From contig VAWW01000013.1 of assembly GCA_005884575.1 (NCBI GenBank), positions 114,404-178,403 of the forward strand: a stretch of 64,000 nucleotides of DNA, in the 5' to 3' direction. The stretch's first letter is position 1. Each line of letters starts with the position of its first letter. Shown here one piece after another: positions 37,353-46,449 of this stretch. The notes under the pieces were generated by a model. It worked only from the letters and a program-made list of their open reading frames with translations. It searched no databases and was not told where the DNA came from. Position numbers and translations under genes: made by a program. Source of the DNA: Actinomycetota bacterium (GTDB lineage Bacteria > Actinomycetota > Thermoleophilia > Gaiellales > Gaiellaceae).

Positions 37353-40300
37353 TCAACCGGCGACCGCTTCGTCGGCCTCGTCGTGCTCCGTCCCCTCCGC
37401 CTCGGCTTCGATGCGGCCGACCTCGGGACGCGGGGTCACGAGCCAGAAGTCCTCGGCGGCGCGCGGCCAATCGGCCACGAGCTCCGCGACCCGCGGCGAG
37501 CCGGTGAGCTCGAGGTGCCGCTCCAGCAGCGCCCGCAGCCGCGAGCTGCCGGTCGCGTCGAGCCGCTCGGCCTGCACGAGCTGCCCGTTCAGCCGAATCG
37601 GAAGTCGCATCTCGGGATCGTGGACGAACGCCTCGCCGCCGGTCATGCCGGCGCCGACGTTGCGGCCGAAGCCGCCGAGCAGAACGACGGTGCCGTTCGT
37701 CATGTACTCGCACGCGTTCGATCCGACGCCCTCGACGACGGCAACGGCGCCGGAGTTGCGCACGGCGAACCGCTCGCCGACCGAGCCGGCGCAGAAGAGC
37801 TCGCCCGCGGTGGCGCCGTACAGGACAGTGTTGCCGGCAAGGCATGGATCGCCCGCGTCGTCTGCGGGCGGACGGATCACGATCCGGCCGCCGCTGAGGC
37901 TCTTGCCGACGTAATCGTTTGCCTCGCCGTCGAGCACGAACTCGACGCCGTCCGGGAGGAACGCGCCGAAGCTCTGGCCGGCCTCTCCTTCGAAGTGGAA
38001 CCGCTTCTCGGCGCGCGGCCGCTTCGCGGCCTTCGACAGCTCGCCGCCGAGGCGGGCGCCGACGGCGCGGTCGCTGTTGCGGATCCGGTATGTGGGCTCG
38101 CGGTGGCGCCGGTCGGCGGCCACCTGCACGCCGAGCTCGCCACCGGAGGGAACCGGCTTCTCGGCACCCTCGAAGCGGAGCACGTCGCCTTCGGGCCGGA
38201 CGAGCAGCTCGTCAAGCTCGAAAAACGCCGCGCGGCCCTCGACCGAGCGGCGGCCGAGCAGGTCGCTGCGGCCGACGGCCTCCTCGAAGCTGCGCAGCCC
38301 CAGCGCGGCGAGATGCCGTCGCGCCTCTTCCGCGACGAGCAACAGGTAGTTCTCCACCATCTCCGGCGTCGCGGCGAACAGCTCCCGCAGCTCGGGCCGC
38401 TGCGTCGCGATCCCGACCGGACACGTGTCGACGTGGCACGTGCGCACCATCAGGCAACCCTCGGCGAGCAGCAGCGCGGTGCCGAAGCTGACCTCGTCGG
38501 CGCCGAGCAGCGCGGCGACGACGACGTCGCGTCCCGTCTTGATGCCGCCGTCGACGCGGATGCGAACACGGCCGCGCAGCCCGTTCTCGACGAGCGAGCG
38601 CTGCGTGTCGACAAGCCCGAGCTCCCACGGCGCGCCCGCGTTCTTGATCGACGAGAGCGGGCTCGCGCCCGTGCCGCCGTCGCAGCCGGCGATGTGCACG
38701 ACGTCGGCGAGCGCCTTGACGACCCCCGCCGCGACGAGGCCGACGCCCGCCTCGGAGACGAGCTTCACGGAGACGTCCGCAGCGGGGTTGACCTGCTTCA
38801 GGTCGAAGATCAGCTGCGCGAGATCCTCGATCGAGTAGATGTCGTGGTGCGGCGGCGGCGAGATCAGCGCGACCCCCGGCTGCGTGTGCCGCAGGCGCGC
38901 GATCTCGCGCGTCACCTTGTGGCCGGGCAGCTGGCCGCCCTCGCCGGGCTTCGAGCCCTGCGCGATCTTGATCTGGAGCTCCGACGCGAACGCCGCGTAC
39001 TCGGCGGTGACGCCGAAGCGCCCGGACGCGATCTGCTTGATGCGCGAGTTCTTGATCGTGCGGAAACGCGCCGGATCCTCGCCGCCCTCGCCGCAGTTGG
39101 AGCGCGCGCCGAGGTTGTTGAACGCCGTCGCGATCGTCTCGTGCGCCTCGGCGGAGAGCGAACCGTGCGACATGCCCCCACTCGAGAAGCGCTTCACGAT
39201 CTCCTCGGCCGGCTCGACCTCGGCGAGCGCGACGGGCTGCGCCGCCGGACGGAGCTCGAGCAGGTCGCGGAACTCCATCGGCTCGCGCCCGTTGACGAGC
39301 TCCGCGAACTTCGTGTAATCGTCCCAGCCGTCGCGCGCCACGGCCTTCCGGAGCGCGTGCGCGGCGGCCATGTCCGCGGTCTGCACCGCGGCCTGCAGCG
39401 CCTCGAGCACGTCCGGGTTCGTCTCGTGCGGCTCGCCGCCCTTGCGGAACTTCACGTAGCCGGGGTTCTCGAGCCGCGGACGCTTCGCAGTCGCGGCCTC
39501 GGTGCGGCCGAGGATCTCCGCCTCGAGCTCGGCGAGACCGATCCCTCCGGCGGAGGAGGGCGTCCCCGGGAACGACGTGGCGACGAGCTCGTGGTCGAGT
39601 CCGATCGCCTCGAAGATCTGCGCGCCGCAGTAGCTCGCGACCTCGGAGATGCCCATCTTCGACATCACCTTGAGGACGCCGTCCTCGATCGACTGGCGGA
39701 ACCGGAGCTGCGCCTCGGCGGGCGACGGACGGTCGCCGCCGATCCGGTCGGCCTCGGCGAGCGACGCGACCGTCTGGAGCGCGAGCCGCGGGCAGATCGC
39801 CTCGGCGCCGAACCCGAGCAGGCACGCGAAGTGGTGCACCTCGCGCGGCTCGTCGCTTTCGACGACGAGTGTCGCGAGCGTGCGCAGCCCGGCCGCGACC
39901 AGGCGATGGTGCACCGTCGACGTCGCGAGCAGCATCGGTACCGGCGGCCGCGAGGTCGTGGCGTCCGCGTCCGAGAGGAGGAGCATCCCGTGTCCCTCGC
40001 GCACCGCGACCTCCGCCGCGTCGCCGAGCCTCGCGCACGCCGCAACGAGTCCCTCGTCGGGATCGAAGCTCGCGTCGAGCCGGACGACTGCGAGCTCGTC
40101 GAGCGCCGAGGGGAAGAGGAAGAAGCTCTCCAGTTCGATTCCGGCACCGGCCTCGGGCGTCTCGACGAGCAGCGGCGCCCGCGCTCCGAGCAGCGTCCCG
40201 AGCGACATGACGAAGCGCTCGCGGATGTGGTCGATGGCCGGGTTCGTCACCTGCGCGAAGCGCTGGCGGAAGTAGCCGTACAGCGGCCGCGCGCGGCCCG

Positions 40301-41699
40301 CGAGCGGAGGCAGTGCCGAGTCGTCGCCCATCGACGACGTCGGTTCGTGCGCATGGGACGCCGACGGCCGGACGATCAGCGAGAGCTCCTCGCGCGTGTA
40401 TCCGAAGAGCACGTGGCGCGGGGCGAGCTCCTCTTCGGGCGGAGCCGCCGGAACGCCCGTCGTCCCCTGCTTCCGCCAGTCGGCGAGCCACTGACCGTAC
40501 GGCTGCGCGGCGGCCAGCTCTGACTTGATCCCGAGATCATGCTGGAGCCCGTGCTCGGGGTCGACGACGATCATCTCGCCTGGGCCGAGCTTGCCGCGCC
40601 TGACCTTCTCGCCGGCGGGGAAGTCGAAGACGCCGACTTCCGACGCGCAGCAGACGAGGTCGCCGCCGACCATCCAGCGCAGAGGGCGGAGACCGTTGCG
40701 GTCGAGCGCGGCACCGACGGCGCGGCCGTCGGTGAAGACGAGCCCGGCGGGTCCGTCCCACGGCTCGACGAGGCTGGCGTGGAAGCGGTGGAAGTCGCGG
40801 ATCTCCCCGATCACCTCGGGATCGTTCGCCCAGGCCGGCGGCACGAGCATCGTCAGCGCGTGCCGGATGTCGCGGCCGCCGCGCACGAGCAGCTCGAGCG
40901 CGTTGTCGAGCATCCCGGAGTCCGAGCTCGTCTCGTCGAGCAGCGCGCTGCCCAGCTGCTCGTCCCAGCCGAATGTGGCGGCGCGCGCCCGCATCCAGTT
41001 GACGTTGCCGCGGATCGCGTTGATCTCGCCGTTGTGGCAGAGCAGGCGAAACGGCTGCGCGCGCTCCCACGAGGGCTCGGTGTTCGTCGAGAAGCGCTGG
41101 TGGAAGATCCCGAACGGGACCTCTAGCGCCGGGTCTCGCAGGTCGGCATAGAAGAGGTCGAGCTGGTCGGCGGCGCAGAGCGCCTTGTAGACGATCGTGC
41201 GGAAGGAGAGCGACGCGACATAGACGTCGTCGCAGCCGTCGAGCCGCTTGCGGGCGAGGAAGGCCGCGCGCTCCTCGTCACCGCCCGCCGGCGGCTCGAG
41301 CACTGCCTGGACGATCTGCGGCGCGGACGCACGTGCGCCCGGGCCGAGCGCCTCCGGGTCGACGGGGACCGCCCGCCAGCGGCGGACCGCGATCCCCTCG
41401 GCGGCGCAGGAGTCCTCGACCGCCCGCCGGCCTTCGGCGCCGCGGAGGAAGACCATCGCGAGCCCGAGGCCCGACTCCGGCAGCAGCGCGGGAGGGATTG
41501 GGAGTAACAGTCCCGCGCCGTCGCCGGAGCGGTGATCCGCCGCCACGGCTCCCCGGTGACGCACGCGGCGAAGAGCCTCGAGGAGGGAGTCGAGGACTGA
41601 GCGCGATGGCTGTCCGGAGAGCCGGGCGACGAAACCGATACCGCAGGCATCGCGTTCGCCGACCTCGGGATGGAGCGTCGACTGACGCGGCACCTGCAT
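37353..41699 (-). CDS. gltB: Glutamate synthase large subunit
   Basis: Protein of 1448 residues. An 18-residue propeptide precedes the nucleophile Cys19 in ERDACGIGFVARL. The amidotransferase domain follows, then the central domain, the FMN/synthase barrel (GSKPGEGGQLPGHKV, SPPPHHDIYSIEDLAQLI, VHIAGCDGGTGASPL, RVDGGIKTGRDV), the 3Fe-4S motif CLMVRTCHVDTCPVG, and the C-terminal beta-helix. It makes two glutamates from glutamine and 2-oxoglutarate. The small subunit gltD is not in the window. A leader peptide gene and hairpin lie upstream. Confidence 0.95.
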   Translation of the reverse strand: MQVPRQSTLHPEVGERDACGIGFVARLSGQPSRSVLDSLLEALRRVRHRGAVAADHRSGDGAGLLLPIPPALLPESGLGLAMVFLRGAEGRRAVEDSCAAEGIAVRRWRAVPVDPEALGPGARASAPQIVQAVLEPPAGGDEERAAFLARKRLDGCDDVYVASLSFRTIVYKALCAADQLDLFYADLRDPALEVPFGIFHQRFSTNTEPSWERAQPFRLLCHNGEINAIRGNVNWMRARAATFGWDEQLGSALLDETSSDSGMLDNALELLVRGGRDIRHALTMLVPPAWANDPEVIGEIRDFHRFHASLVEPWDGPAGLVFTDGRAVGAALDRNGLRPLRWMVGGDLVCCASEVGVFDFPAGEKVRRGKLGPGEMIVVDPEHGLQHDLGIKSELAAAQPYGQWLADWRKQGTTGVPAAPPEEELAPRHVLFGYTREELSLIVRPSASHAHEPTSSMGDDSALPPLAGRARPLYGYFRQRFAQVTNPAIDHIRERFVMSLGTLLGARAPLLVETPEAGAGIELESFFLFPSALDELAVVRLDASFDPDEGLVAACARLGDAAEVAVREGHGMLLLSDADATTSRPPVPMLLATSTVHHRLVAAGLRTLATLVVESDEPREVHHFACLLGFGAEAICPRLALQTVASLAEADRIGGDRPSPAEAQLRFRQSIEDGVLKVMSKMGISEVASYCGAQIFEAIGLDHELVATSFPGTPSSAGGIGLAELEAEILGRTEAATAKRPRLENPGYVKFRKGGEPHETNPDVLEALQAAVQTADMAAAHALRKAVARDGWDDYTKFAELVNGREPMEFRDLLELRPAAQPVALAEVEPAEEIVKRFSSGGMSHGSLSAEAHETIATAFNNLGARSNCGEGGEDPARFRTIKNSRIKQIASGRFGVTAEYAAFASELQIKIAQGSKPGEGGQLPGHKVTREIARLRHTQPGVALISPPPHHDIYSIEDLAQLIFDLKQVNPAADVSVKLVSEAGVGLVAAGVVKALADVVHIAGCDGGTGASPLSSIKNAGAPWELGLVDTQRSLVENGLRGRVRIRVDGGIKTGRDVVVAALLGADEVSFGTALLLAEGCLMVRTCHVDTCPVGIATQRPELRELFAATPEMVENYLLLVAEEARRHLAALGLRSFEEAVGRSDLLGRRSVEGRAAFFELDELLVRPEGDVLRFEGAEKPVPSGGELGVQVAADRRHREPTYRIRNSDRAVGARLGGELSKAAKRPRAEKRFHFEGEAGQSFGAFLPDGVEFVLDGEANDYVGKSLSGGRIVIRPPADDAGDPCLAGNTVLYGATAGELFCAGSVGERFAVRNSGAVAVVEGVGSNACEYMTNGTVVLLGGFGRNVGAGMTGGEAFVHDPEMRLPIRLNGQLVQAERLDATGSSRLRALLERHLELTGSPRVAELVADWPRAAEDFWLVTPRPEVGRIEAEAEGTEHDEADEAVAG

Positions 41700-41740
41700 A
41701 CCTTTCGGTCGAAGAGGAGAGTCCGCCCGGGATATGGGAG

Positions 41741-41779
41741 CTAGTCGGCGAGGGCGGTGAGGACGAAGCCGCCGACTAG
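41741..41779 (-). promoter_or_regulatory. Leader hairpin upstream of gltB
   Basis: A perfect 10-bp stem, CTAGTCGGCG with CGCCGACTAG, and a 19-nt loop. The 5' arm (minus strand) contains the TAG stop of the leader ORF, so a ribosome terminating there would melt the stem. No T-run follows, which argues for an effect on translation or RNA stability rather than a simple terminator. Confidence 0.6.
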
Positions 41780-41841
41780 CGCGCGAGCTTGCGCGCGACG
41801 ACGGTAATAAGCGAAAACGCCTTCGTCGCGCCCCAGGCCAT
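41776..41841 (-). CDS. Candidate leader peptide of gltB (21 residues)
   Basis: Reading frame of 22 codons encoding MAWGATKAFS followed by LITVVARKLAR. The ATG lies exactly 6 nt behind a TAAGGT -10 box, so it would be the first codon of a leaderless mRNA. The stop codon is part of the stem of the 41741-41779 hairpin. The peptide has two Lys, two Arg and a hydrophobic centre but no run of Glu or Gln. The arrangement is that of a regulatory upstream ORF; expression is not proven. Confidence 0.5.
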   Translation of the reverse strand: MAWGATKAFSLITVVARKLAR

Positions 41842-41847
41842 GCCGAG

Positions 41848-41893
41848 ACCTTAGCGCGCCCGGCGGACGGACACAAGCCGGAATCCGGCTTGT
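41848..41893 (-). promoter_or_regulatory. gltB promoter with a 21-bp palindrome over the -35 box
   Basis: On the minus strand: TTGTGT (41876-41871), 17 bp, TAAGGT (41853-41848). The palindrome ACAAGCCGGA-A-TCCGGCTTGT at 41873-41893 overlaps the -35 box and is a good operator candidate. A second palindrome, TTTCTTTC-A-GAAAGAAA (41901-41917), lies just upstream. No recognised regulator gene is adjacent. Confidence 0.55.
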
Positions 41894-42009
41894 CACCACA
41901 TTTCTTTCAGAAAGAAAGCGGTCGGATCCGAAGTCGGCCGAATCTCCGCGCAAACGGCCCGTGCCCCGCCTCCCCGGATCCAAAGCCAATGTCCCCAAAG
42001 GCCAAGGCC

Positions 42010-42053
42010 GGGGTCAGGTCTTGCAATGACGCTGCAATGCAAGACCTGACCCC
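42010..42053. repeat. REP-like palindrome with 16-bp arms
   Basis: GGGGTCAGGTCTTGCA (42010-42025) and its perfect complement TGCAAGACCTGACCCC (42038-42053) flank a 12-nt loop. The core GGTCAGGTCTTGCA is of a kind I associate with REP elements mobilised by RAYT (Y1) transposases in environmental bacteria. It stands 8 bp beyond the stop of the sugar-binding protein gene. The rest of the 41918-42009 gap shows no gene. Confidence 0.6.
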
Positions 42054-42061
42054 AGACATGG

Positions 42062-43054
42062 CTACGGCGTATAGAGGTACTTCTTGATCGCCGGGGAATT
42101 GACGTTCGCCTTCGTGACGACCGCCGAGCCCGTGCCGTAGTGCTTCTTGATTCCCGTGCGGTGGCCGGTGATGTACTTGTAGGCGAGCTGGACGCCCAGC
42201 TGGCCGATGCCGTACGGATACTGGGCGACGAGCGCGTCGATCGTCCCCGCCTTGAGCGCCTGCACCTGCGGCGGGCCCGCGTCGAACTCGACGAGCTTCA
42301 CCTGGCCGGACTTGCCCGCGGCGGTCACCGCCGAGGTGACGCCGTTCCCCGAGACGACGTTCATCGCGAAGATGCCCTTGAGATTCGGGTGCCCGTTCAT
42401 GAGCGCCGACGTCTCGTTGGAGGCCTTCGTCTGGTCGTCGTTGCAGTACTGGATCCCGAGGTAGTTGATGTTCGGGTACTTGGCCTTCAGCTGGGCTGCG
42501 AAGCCCTGCGCGCGCTGGTCGGTCGTGCTGATCCCCGGGTTGACGCTGATCGCGCCGACGTCGCCAGAGCTGCCGATCGCCTTCGCCAGTGCGTCGGCCG
42601 CGGCCTTGCCGCCGGCGACGTTGTCGGTCGAGACGTTCGTGACCGCGATCGGCTTCGCGATGAACGTGTCGACAGTGATCACGGGGATCCCCGCGCTGAT
42701 CGCCCGCTGGATCGGCGCGATCAACGCCGTCTTGTCGGTTGGTGCGATCAGGATCGCGTCCGGATGACGCGCGATCGCGCCGTTCAGGAACGGAATCTGC
42801 GTATTCGGCGAGAACGACGCGGTCGATCCCGTGAAGACGACCTTGACGCCGAGCTTCTTCCCGGCGGCCTGCGCGCCCTTCTTCATCGTCAGGTAAAAGG
42901 CGTCGGAGGCGATGCCCGCGACGAGATAGATCGTGTAGGTCTTCTTCGCACTCTGGTGCGTCGAGGGTGCGGCGCCCCCGCCGGATGCGCTCGCGACGAG
43001 GAACGCGAGGCCGACGGTGAGCGCGGCTAGAACGAACAGCATGCGGCGTGGCAT
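42062..43054 (-). CDS. Sugar ABC transporter substrate-binding protein
   Basis: Protein of 330 residues. Signal peptide RMLFVLAALTVGLAFLVASASGGGA, then a periplasmic-binding fold of the ribose/fructose type: YTIYLVAGIASDAFYLTMKKGAQAAGKKLGV, IPVITVDTFI, TNVSTDNVAGGKAAADALA and VEFDAGPPQVQALKAGTIDALVAQYPYGIGQLGV. An AAGGAG site stands 10 nt before the ATG. It delivers sugar to the permease and ATPase encoded upstream. The nearby manA hints at mannose or fructose. Confidence 0.9.
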   Translation of the reverse strand: MPRRMLFVLAALTVGLAFLVASASGGGAAPSTHQSAKKTYTIYLVAGIASDAFYLTMKKGAQAAGKKLGVKVVFTGSTASFSPNTQIPFLNGAIARHPDAILIAPTDKTALIAPIQRAISAGIPVITVDTFIAKPIAVTNVSTDNVAGGKAAADALAKAIGSSGDVGAISVNPGISTTDQRAQGFAAQLKAKYPNINYLGIQYCNDDQTKASNETSALMNGHPNLKGIFAMNVVSGNGVTSAVTAAGKSGQVKLVEFDAGPPQVQALKAGTIDALVAQYPYGIGQLGVQLAYKYITGHRTGIKKHYGTGSAVVTKANVNSPAIKKYLYTP

Positions 43055-43112
43055 TGCGAATGAGCTCCTTTGCTTCCGAGGACAGGAACCCGCAGAGAGT
43101 TCTAGGGTCGTC

Positions 43113-44165
43113 TCACCTCCCTTCGCCGCCGCGGCGACGGCGCAACTGGTCGAGGTAGACCGCGAAGATGATCGTCGCGCCGACGGCGACCTCCTGCCAG
43201 AACGGCTGGACGTTCTTGATCACGAGCCCGTTCGTGAGGACGGTGGGGATGAACGCGCCGACGGCGGACAAGAGCACGGTCCCGACGCCGCCGAAGAGGC
43301 TCGTGCCGCCGAGGACGACGGCGCTGATCGCGTTCAGGTTGTCCGTCAGGTGCGAGACGGACGTCGTGTTCGTGTAGATCGCGAGGTCGAGAACGCCCGC
43401 CATCCCGGCCAGGAAGCCGGCGAGCGTGTAGACCTTGACGATGTGCCGGTCGACCGCGATCCCGGCCCGGCGCGACGCCTCGTCGTTCGATCCGATCGCC
43501 GACGTGTAGCGGCCGAAGCGCGCGTACCGGAAGAAGACGTGGGCCACGATCAGTACGACGAGCGCCAGCCAGATCGGGTAGTAGATCCCGAGTCCCTTTC
43601 CTTGGCCGAAGTTGTGCGAGAAGCTCGTCGGCACCGGCGCGCCGAGGTACGTCCCGCCGGAGAGCAGGTCGCCGAAGCCGAACGTCATCCCATACGTGCC
43701 GAGCGTGACGATGAACGGCGGCAGCCGCATTCGCGTGATCAGCGCGCCGTTGATCGCGCCCCAGAACGTCCCCGCGGCCAGCGCGACGACGATCCCGAGG
43801 AGCACGGCCCTCGTCGCATGCGGATAGACGCCCGCGGTCACCTGCGCGTTCGTCCCGGAGAGCTCGAGCATCACCTTGCCGCCGCACACCGCGGCGAAGA
43901 AGAGGATGCCGCCGATCGAGAGGTCGATCCCCGCCGTGACGATGACGAAGGTCTCGCCGATCGCGAGCAGGACGACCTCGCTCGTGCTGAGCGCGATCTG
44001 CGAGAGATTGGCGCTGGTGAGGAACGTCCCGGACGGCGTCGAGAGCCAGAAGAAGGCGAGCAGCAGCAGGAGGAAGACGAAGAGCCACGACCGGCTGAAT
44101 GCCTCGAGCGCCATGCGGCCGCGGTCGCGGCCGGCGTCGGGCTCGGTCGTCGGCGTCGCGCTCAC
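43113..44165 (-). CDS. Sugar ABC transporter permease (RbsC/FrcC type)
   Basis: Protein of 350 residues with eight to ten transmembrane segments. The typical RbsC-type motifs are ETFVIVTAGIDLSIGGI, LPPFIVTLGTYGMTFG and ASRRAGIAVDRHIVKVYTLAGFLAGMAG, the coupling helix region, as well as AVVLGGTSLFGGVGTV. The GTG start overlaps the manA stop by 4 bp, and a 58-bp gap separates it from the binding-protein gene. It forms the transport channel as a homodimer. Confidence 0.9.
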   Translation of the reverse strand: MSATPTTEPDAGRDRGRMALEAFSRSWLFVFLLLLLAFFWLSTPSGTFLTSANLSQIALSTSEVVLLAIGETFVIVTAGIDLSIGGILFFAAVCGGKVMLELSGTNAQVTAGVYPHATRAVLLGIVVALAAGTFWGAINGALITRMRLPPFIVTLGTYGMTFGFGDLLSGGTYLGAPVPTSFSHNFGQGKGLGIYYPIWLALVVLIVAHVFFRYARFGRYTSAIGSNDEASRRAGIAVDRHIVKVYTLAGFLAGMAGVLDLAIYTNTTSVSHLTDNLNAISAVVLGGTSLFGGVGTVLLSAVGAFIPTVLTNGLVIKNVQPFWQEVAVGATIIFAVYLDQLRRRRGGEGR

Positions 44166-45124
44166 GCCGCCCTCGGCGGCAGGCAGCGGATCGCCTCGAG
44201 GTCGCCGTCGAGCTCTCCGGCGCCGGCGGCGAACGGGACGAGCACGGTGTCTCCCCGCTTCAGCTCGAGCTCGCCGAGAAGGCCCGTGCCCTCGACGACG
44301 ACGAGGATCGAGTACGCGGGCTCCAGCGACGCACCGCCGCCGACCCGCTCGGCGCGGAAGAACGGCTCGGCCTCGGGCGGGACGAGGGAGCCGCGACCGC
44401 GGATCGTCCAGGCGTCGAGCTCGTCCCCGCCGACGGCCGTCAGCCGCACCGCGTCGAGGGCGGCCTCCCAGCCGAGGCCCATGTGCGCGTCGTCCGGATC
44501 GAGCCCGTAGCGCTCCCACTCGAGCAGCACGCCGAGGTCGGACGGCTGCTGCGCCTCGACCATGAAGACGCCCTCGGCAAGCGCATGCGGGACCCCGGCC
44601 GGCACGTAGACGCAGTCGCCCGCTGCGACCTCGCGCTCGTTCATCGCCGCCCGCATCGCGTCTCCGTCCTGCCTGTCGACCCATCCCAGCACGGTCTCCG
44701 CGTCGACGTCGTCGCGGAAGCCGAGATGGATCGCGCCGCCCTCGAGGATCAGCCACGCCTCGGTCTTGCCGCGCGGGGCGCCGAGCCGCTCGCGGGCGAA
44801 CTCGTCGTCGGGGTGACTGTGGACGGGAAGGGGCTCGCCCGCGTCGAGCAGCTTGACGAGGAGTAGCGGATCGGGGCCGAAGCGGCGAACGTGCTCCCCG
44901 CCGAGAAAGGTCTCCGCCTCGGCCGCGACGGCATCGCGGAGCAGCCGCCCGTCCGCCAGCACGGCGAGGCCCTCGCGGTCCGAGCCGGAGACCGTCGTCG
45001 TCGAGCCGACCCAGTCCTCCGGCACGTGGTCGTCGGGCACGGGCAGGCCGCGGAAGCTTGCGATCCGCTCCCCGCCGCGATAGAAGCGCCGCGGCTGGTT
45101 CGGCTGCAGCCGGAACGGCTTCAC
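44162..45124 (-). CDS. manA: Class I mannose-6-phosphate isomerase
   Basis: Protein of 320 residues. Zinc-binding and active-site motifs of the class I (short) isomerases: HSHPDDEFARERLGAPRGKTEAWLILEGGAIHLGF, CVYVPAGVPHAL and the C-terminal YSILVVVEGTG. It interconverts mannose 6-phosphate and fructose 6-phosphate. Lying between ATPase and permease genes of one sugar importer, it probably processes the imported sugar after phosphorylation; no kinase is seen nearby. GTG start. Confidence 0.88.
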   Translation of the reverse strand: MKPFRLQPNQPRRFYRGGERIASFRGLPVPDDHVPEDWVGSTTTVSGSDREGLAVLADGRLLRDAVAAEAETFLGGEHVRRFGPDPLLLVKLLDAGEPLPVHSHPDDEFARERLGAPRGKTEAWLILEGGAIHLGFRDDVDAETVLGWVDRQDGDAMRAAMNEREVAAGDCVYVPAGVPHALAEGVFMVEAQQPSDLGVLLEWERYGLDPDDAHMGLGWEAALDAVRLTAVGGDELDAWTIRGRGSLVPPEAEPFFRAERVGGGASLEPAYSILVVVEGTGLLGELELKRGDTVLVPFAAGAGELDGDLEAIRCLPPRAA

Positions 45125-45149
45125 CGCGCGAGGGGCGTCCTCGGCCGCG

Positions 45150-45929
<780 letters not shown>

Positions 45930-46000
45930 CCGCGCCGAGCCTCTCGCATCGCGACGGCCCCGGTCAAGCCGCCGGCGCCGCAACGTCCGAAACGGCCAAG

Positions 46001-46167
46001 ACCCGGGACCTCCCCCGGTCCAGGTCCCGGGACGTGGCTTGGGTCGGCCTGTCCGGCGACCTCAATCCCGCGCCGGAAAGCGGTAGGTCGCCTCGCGCCG
46101 TCTCGCCTCGCACCCGCCGAAATAGCCACGACCCGGGACCTCCCCCTGTCCAGGTCCTGGGACGTGG
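46001..46167. repeat. Two copies of a 37-bp palindromic element
   Basis: Copies at 46001-46037 and 46131-46167 differ at two positions. Each is an inverted repeat: CCCGGGACCT-N10-AGGTCCCGGG, with one G.T in the second copy. Similarity extends about 12 bp to the left of each (CCGAAA..GCCA.G). They lie in the 337-bp gap between the sugar operon and the leuA leader, which otherwise shows no gene. They look like REP-type or terminator-like repeats. Confidence 0.6.
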
Positions 46168-46229
46168 CCGCCTGGGCCCCGGCCGGCTGGACAGACGACG
46201 AGGAAGTCGCCGTCGCCGGCCGTACTCAC

Positions 46230-46258
46230 TTGACAAAGTAAAGTGGCTCAGCAACAGT
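46230..46258 (+). promoter_or_regulatory. Promoter of the leuA leader
   Basis: A perfect -35 hexamer TTGACA (46230-46235), 17 bp and a weak -10 AACAGT (46253-46258). The ATG of the leader peptide follows 8 nt after the -10 box, so the leader mRNA would be leaderless or nearly so. Confidence 0.55.
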
Positions 46259-46266
46259 GTGACGCG

Positions 46267-46359
46267 ATGAGGACGAGCACGACCTCTGGTTCGATCTGCG
46301 CGCGGGCGCTCCCCGCGTCGCTCGTGCTCGGCCTCTCGATCCTCATTCTCCCCCTCTAG
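46267..46359 (+). CDS. leuA leader peptide, Leu/Ile/Val-rich (30 residues)
   Basis: Thirty-codon frame that ends ASLVLGLSILILPL. Its last twelve residues hold five Leu, two Ile and a Val, as expected for a branched-chain attenuator. Codons include CTC and ATT/ATC. The stop codon lies in the hairpin CTCCCCC-TCTA-GGGGGAG. Stalling of ribosomes on the Leu/Ile codons when charged tRNA is scarce would change the downstream fold and raise leuA expression. The deduction is from arrangement and composition. Confidence 0.72.
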   Translation: MRTSTTSGSICARALPASLVLGLSILILPL

Positions 46360-46433
46360 GGGGAGTACGCGAACACGCGCCGCAGGCGCATACGCCCACC
46401 GTTCGCAGCCGAAGTGCGTCCCGAGAAGGACGC
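46348..46433 (+). promoter_or_regulatory. Attenuator hairpins between leader peptide and leuA
   Basis: Three stems are visible: CTCCCCC-TCTA-GGGGGAG (46348-46365), GCGCC-GCA-GGCGC (46377-46389) and GCGTCC-CGAGAA-GGACGC (46416-46433). The first covers the leader stop codon. No clear T-run follows the last one, which sits just before the AAGGAGG site of leuA, so control may act on ribosome access as well as termination. Confidence 0.5.
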
Positions 46434-46449
46434 CGCAAGGAGGATCTCA

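Noticed and set aside
37314..40523. A 1069-codon plus-strand frame across gltB
   Set aside because: Antisense to the well-conserved glutamate synthase barrel; Arg/Glu/Leu-rich low-information sequence without domains.
43113..44756. A 547-residue permease with a long N-terminus
   Set aside because: The extra part is the shadow of manA; the permease begins at the GTG overlapping the manA stop.
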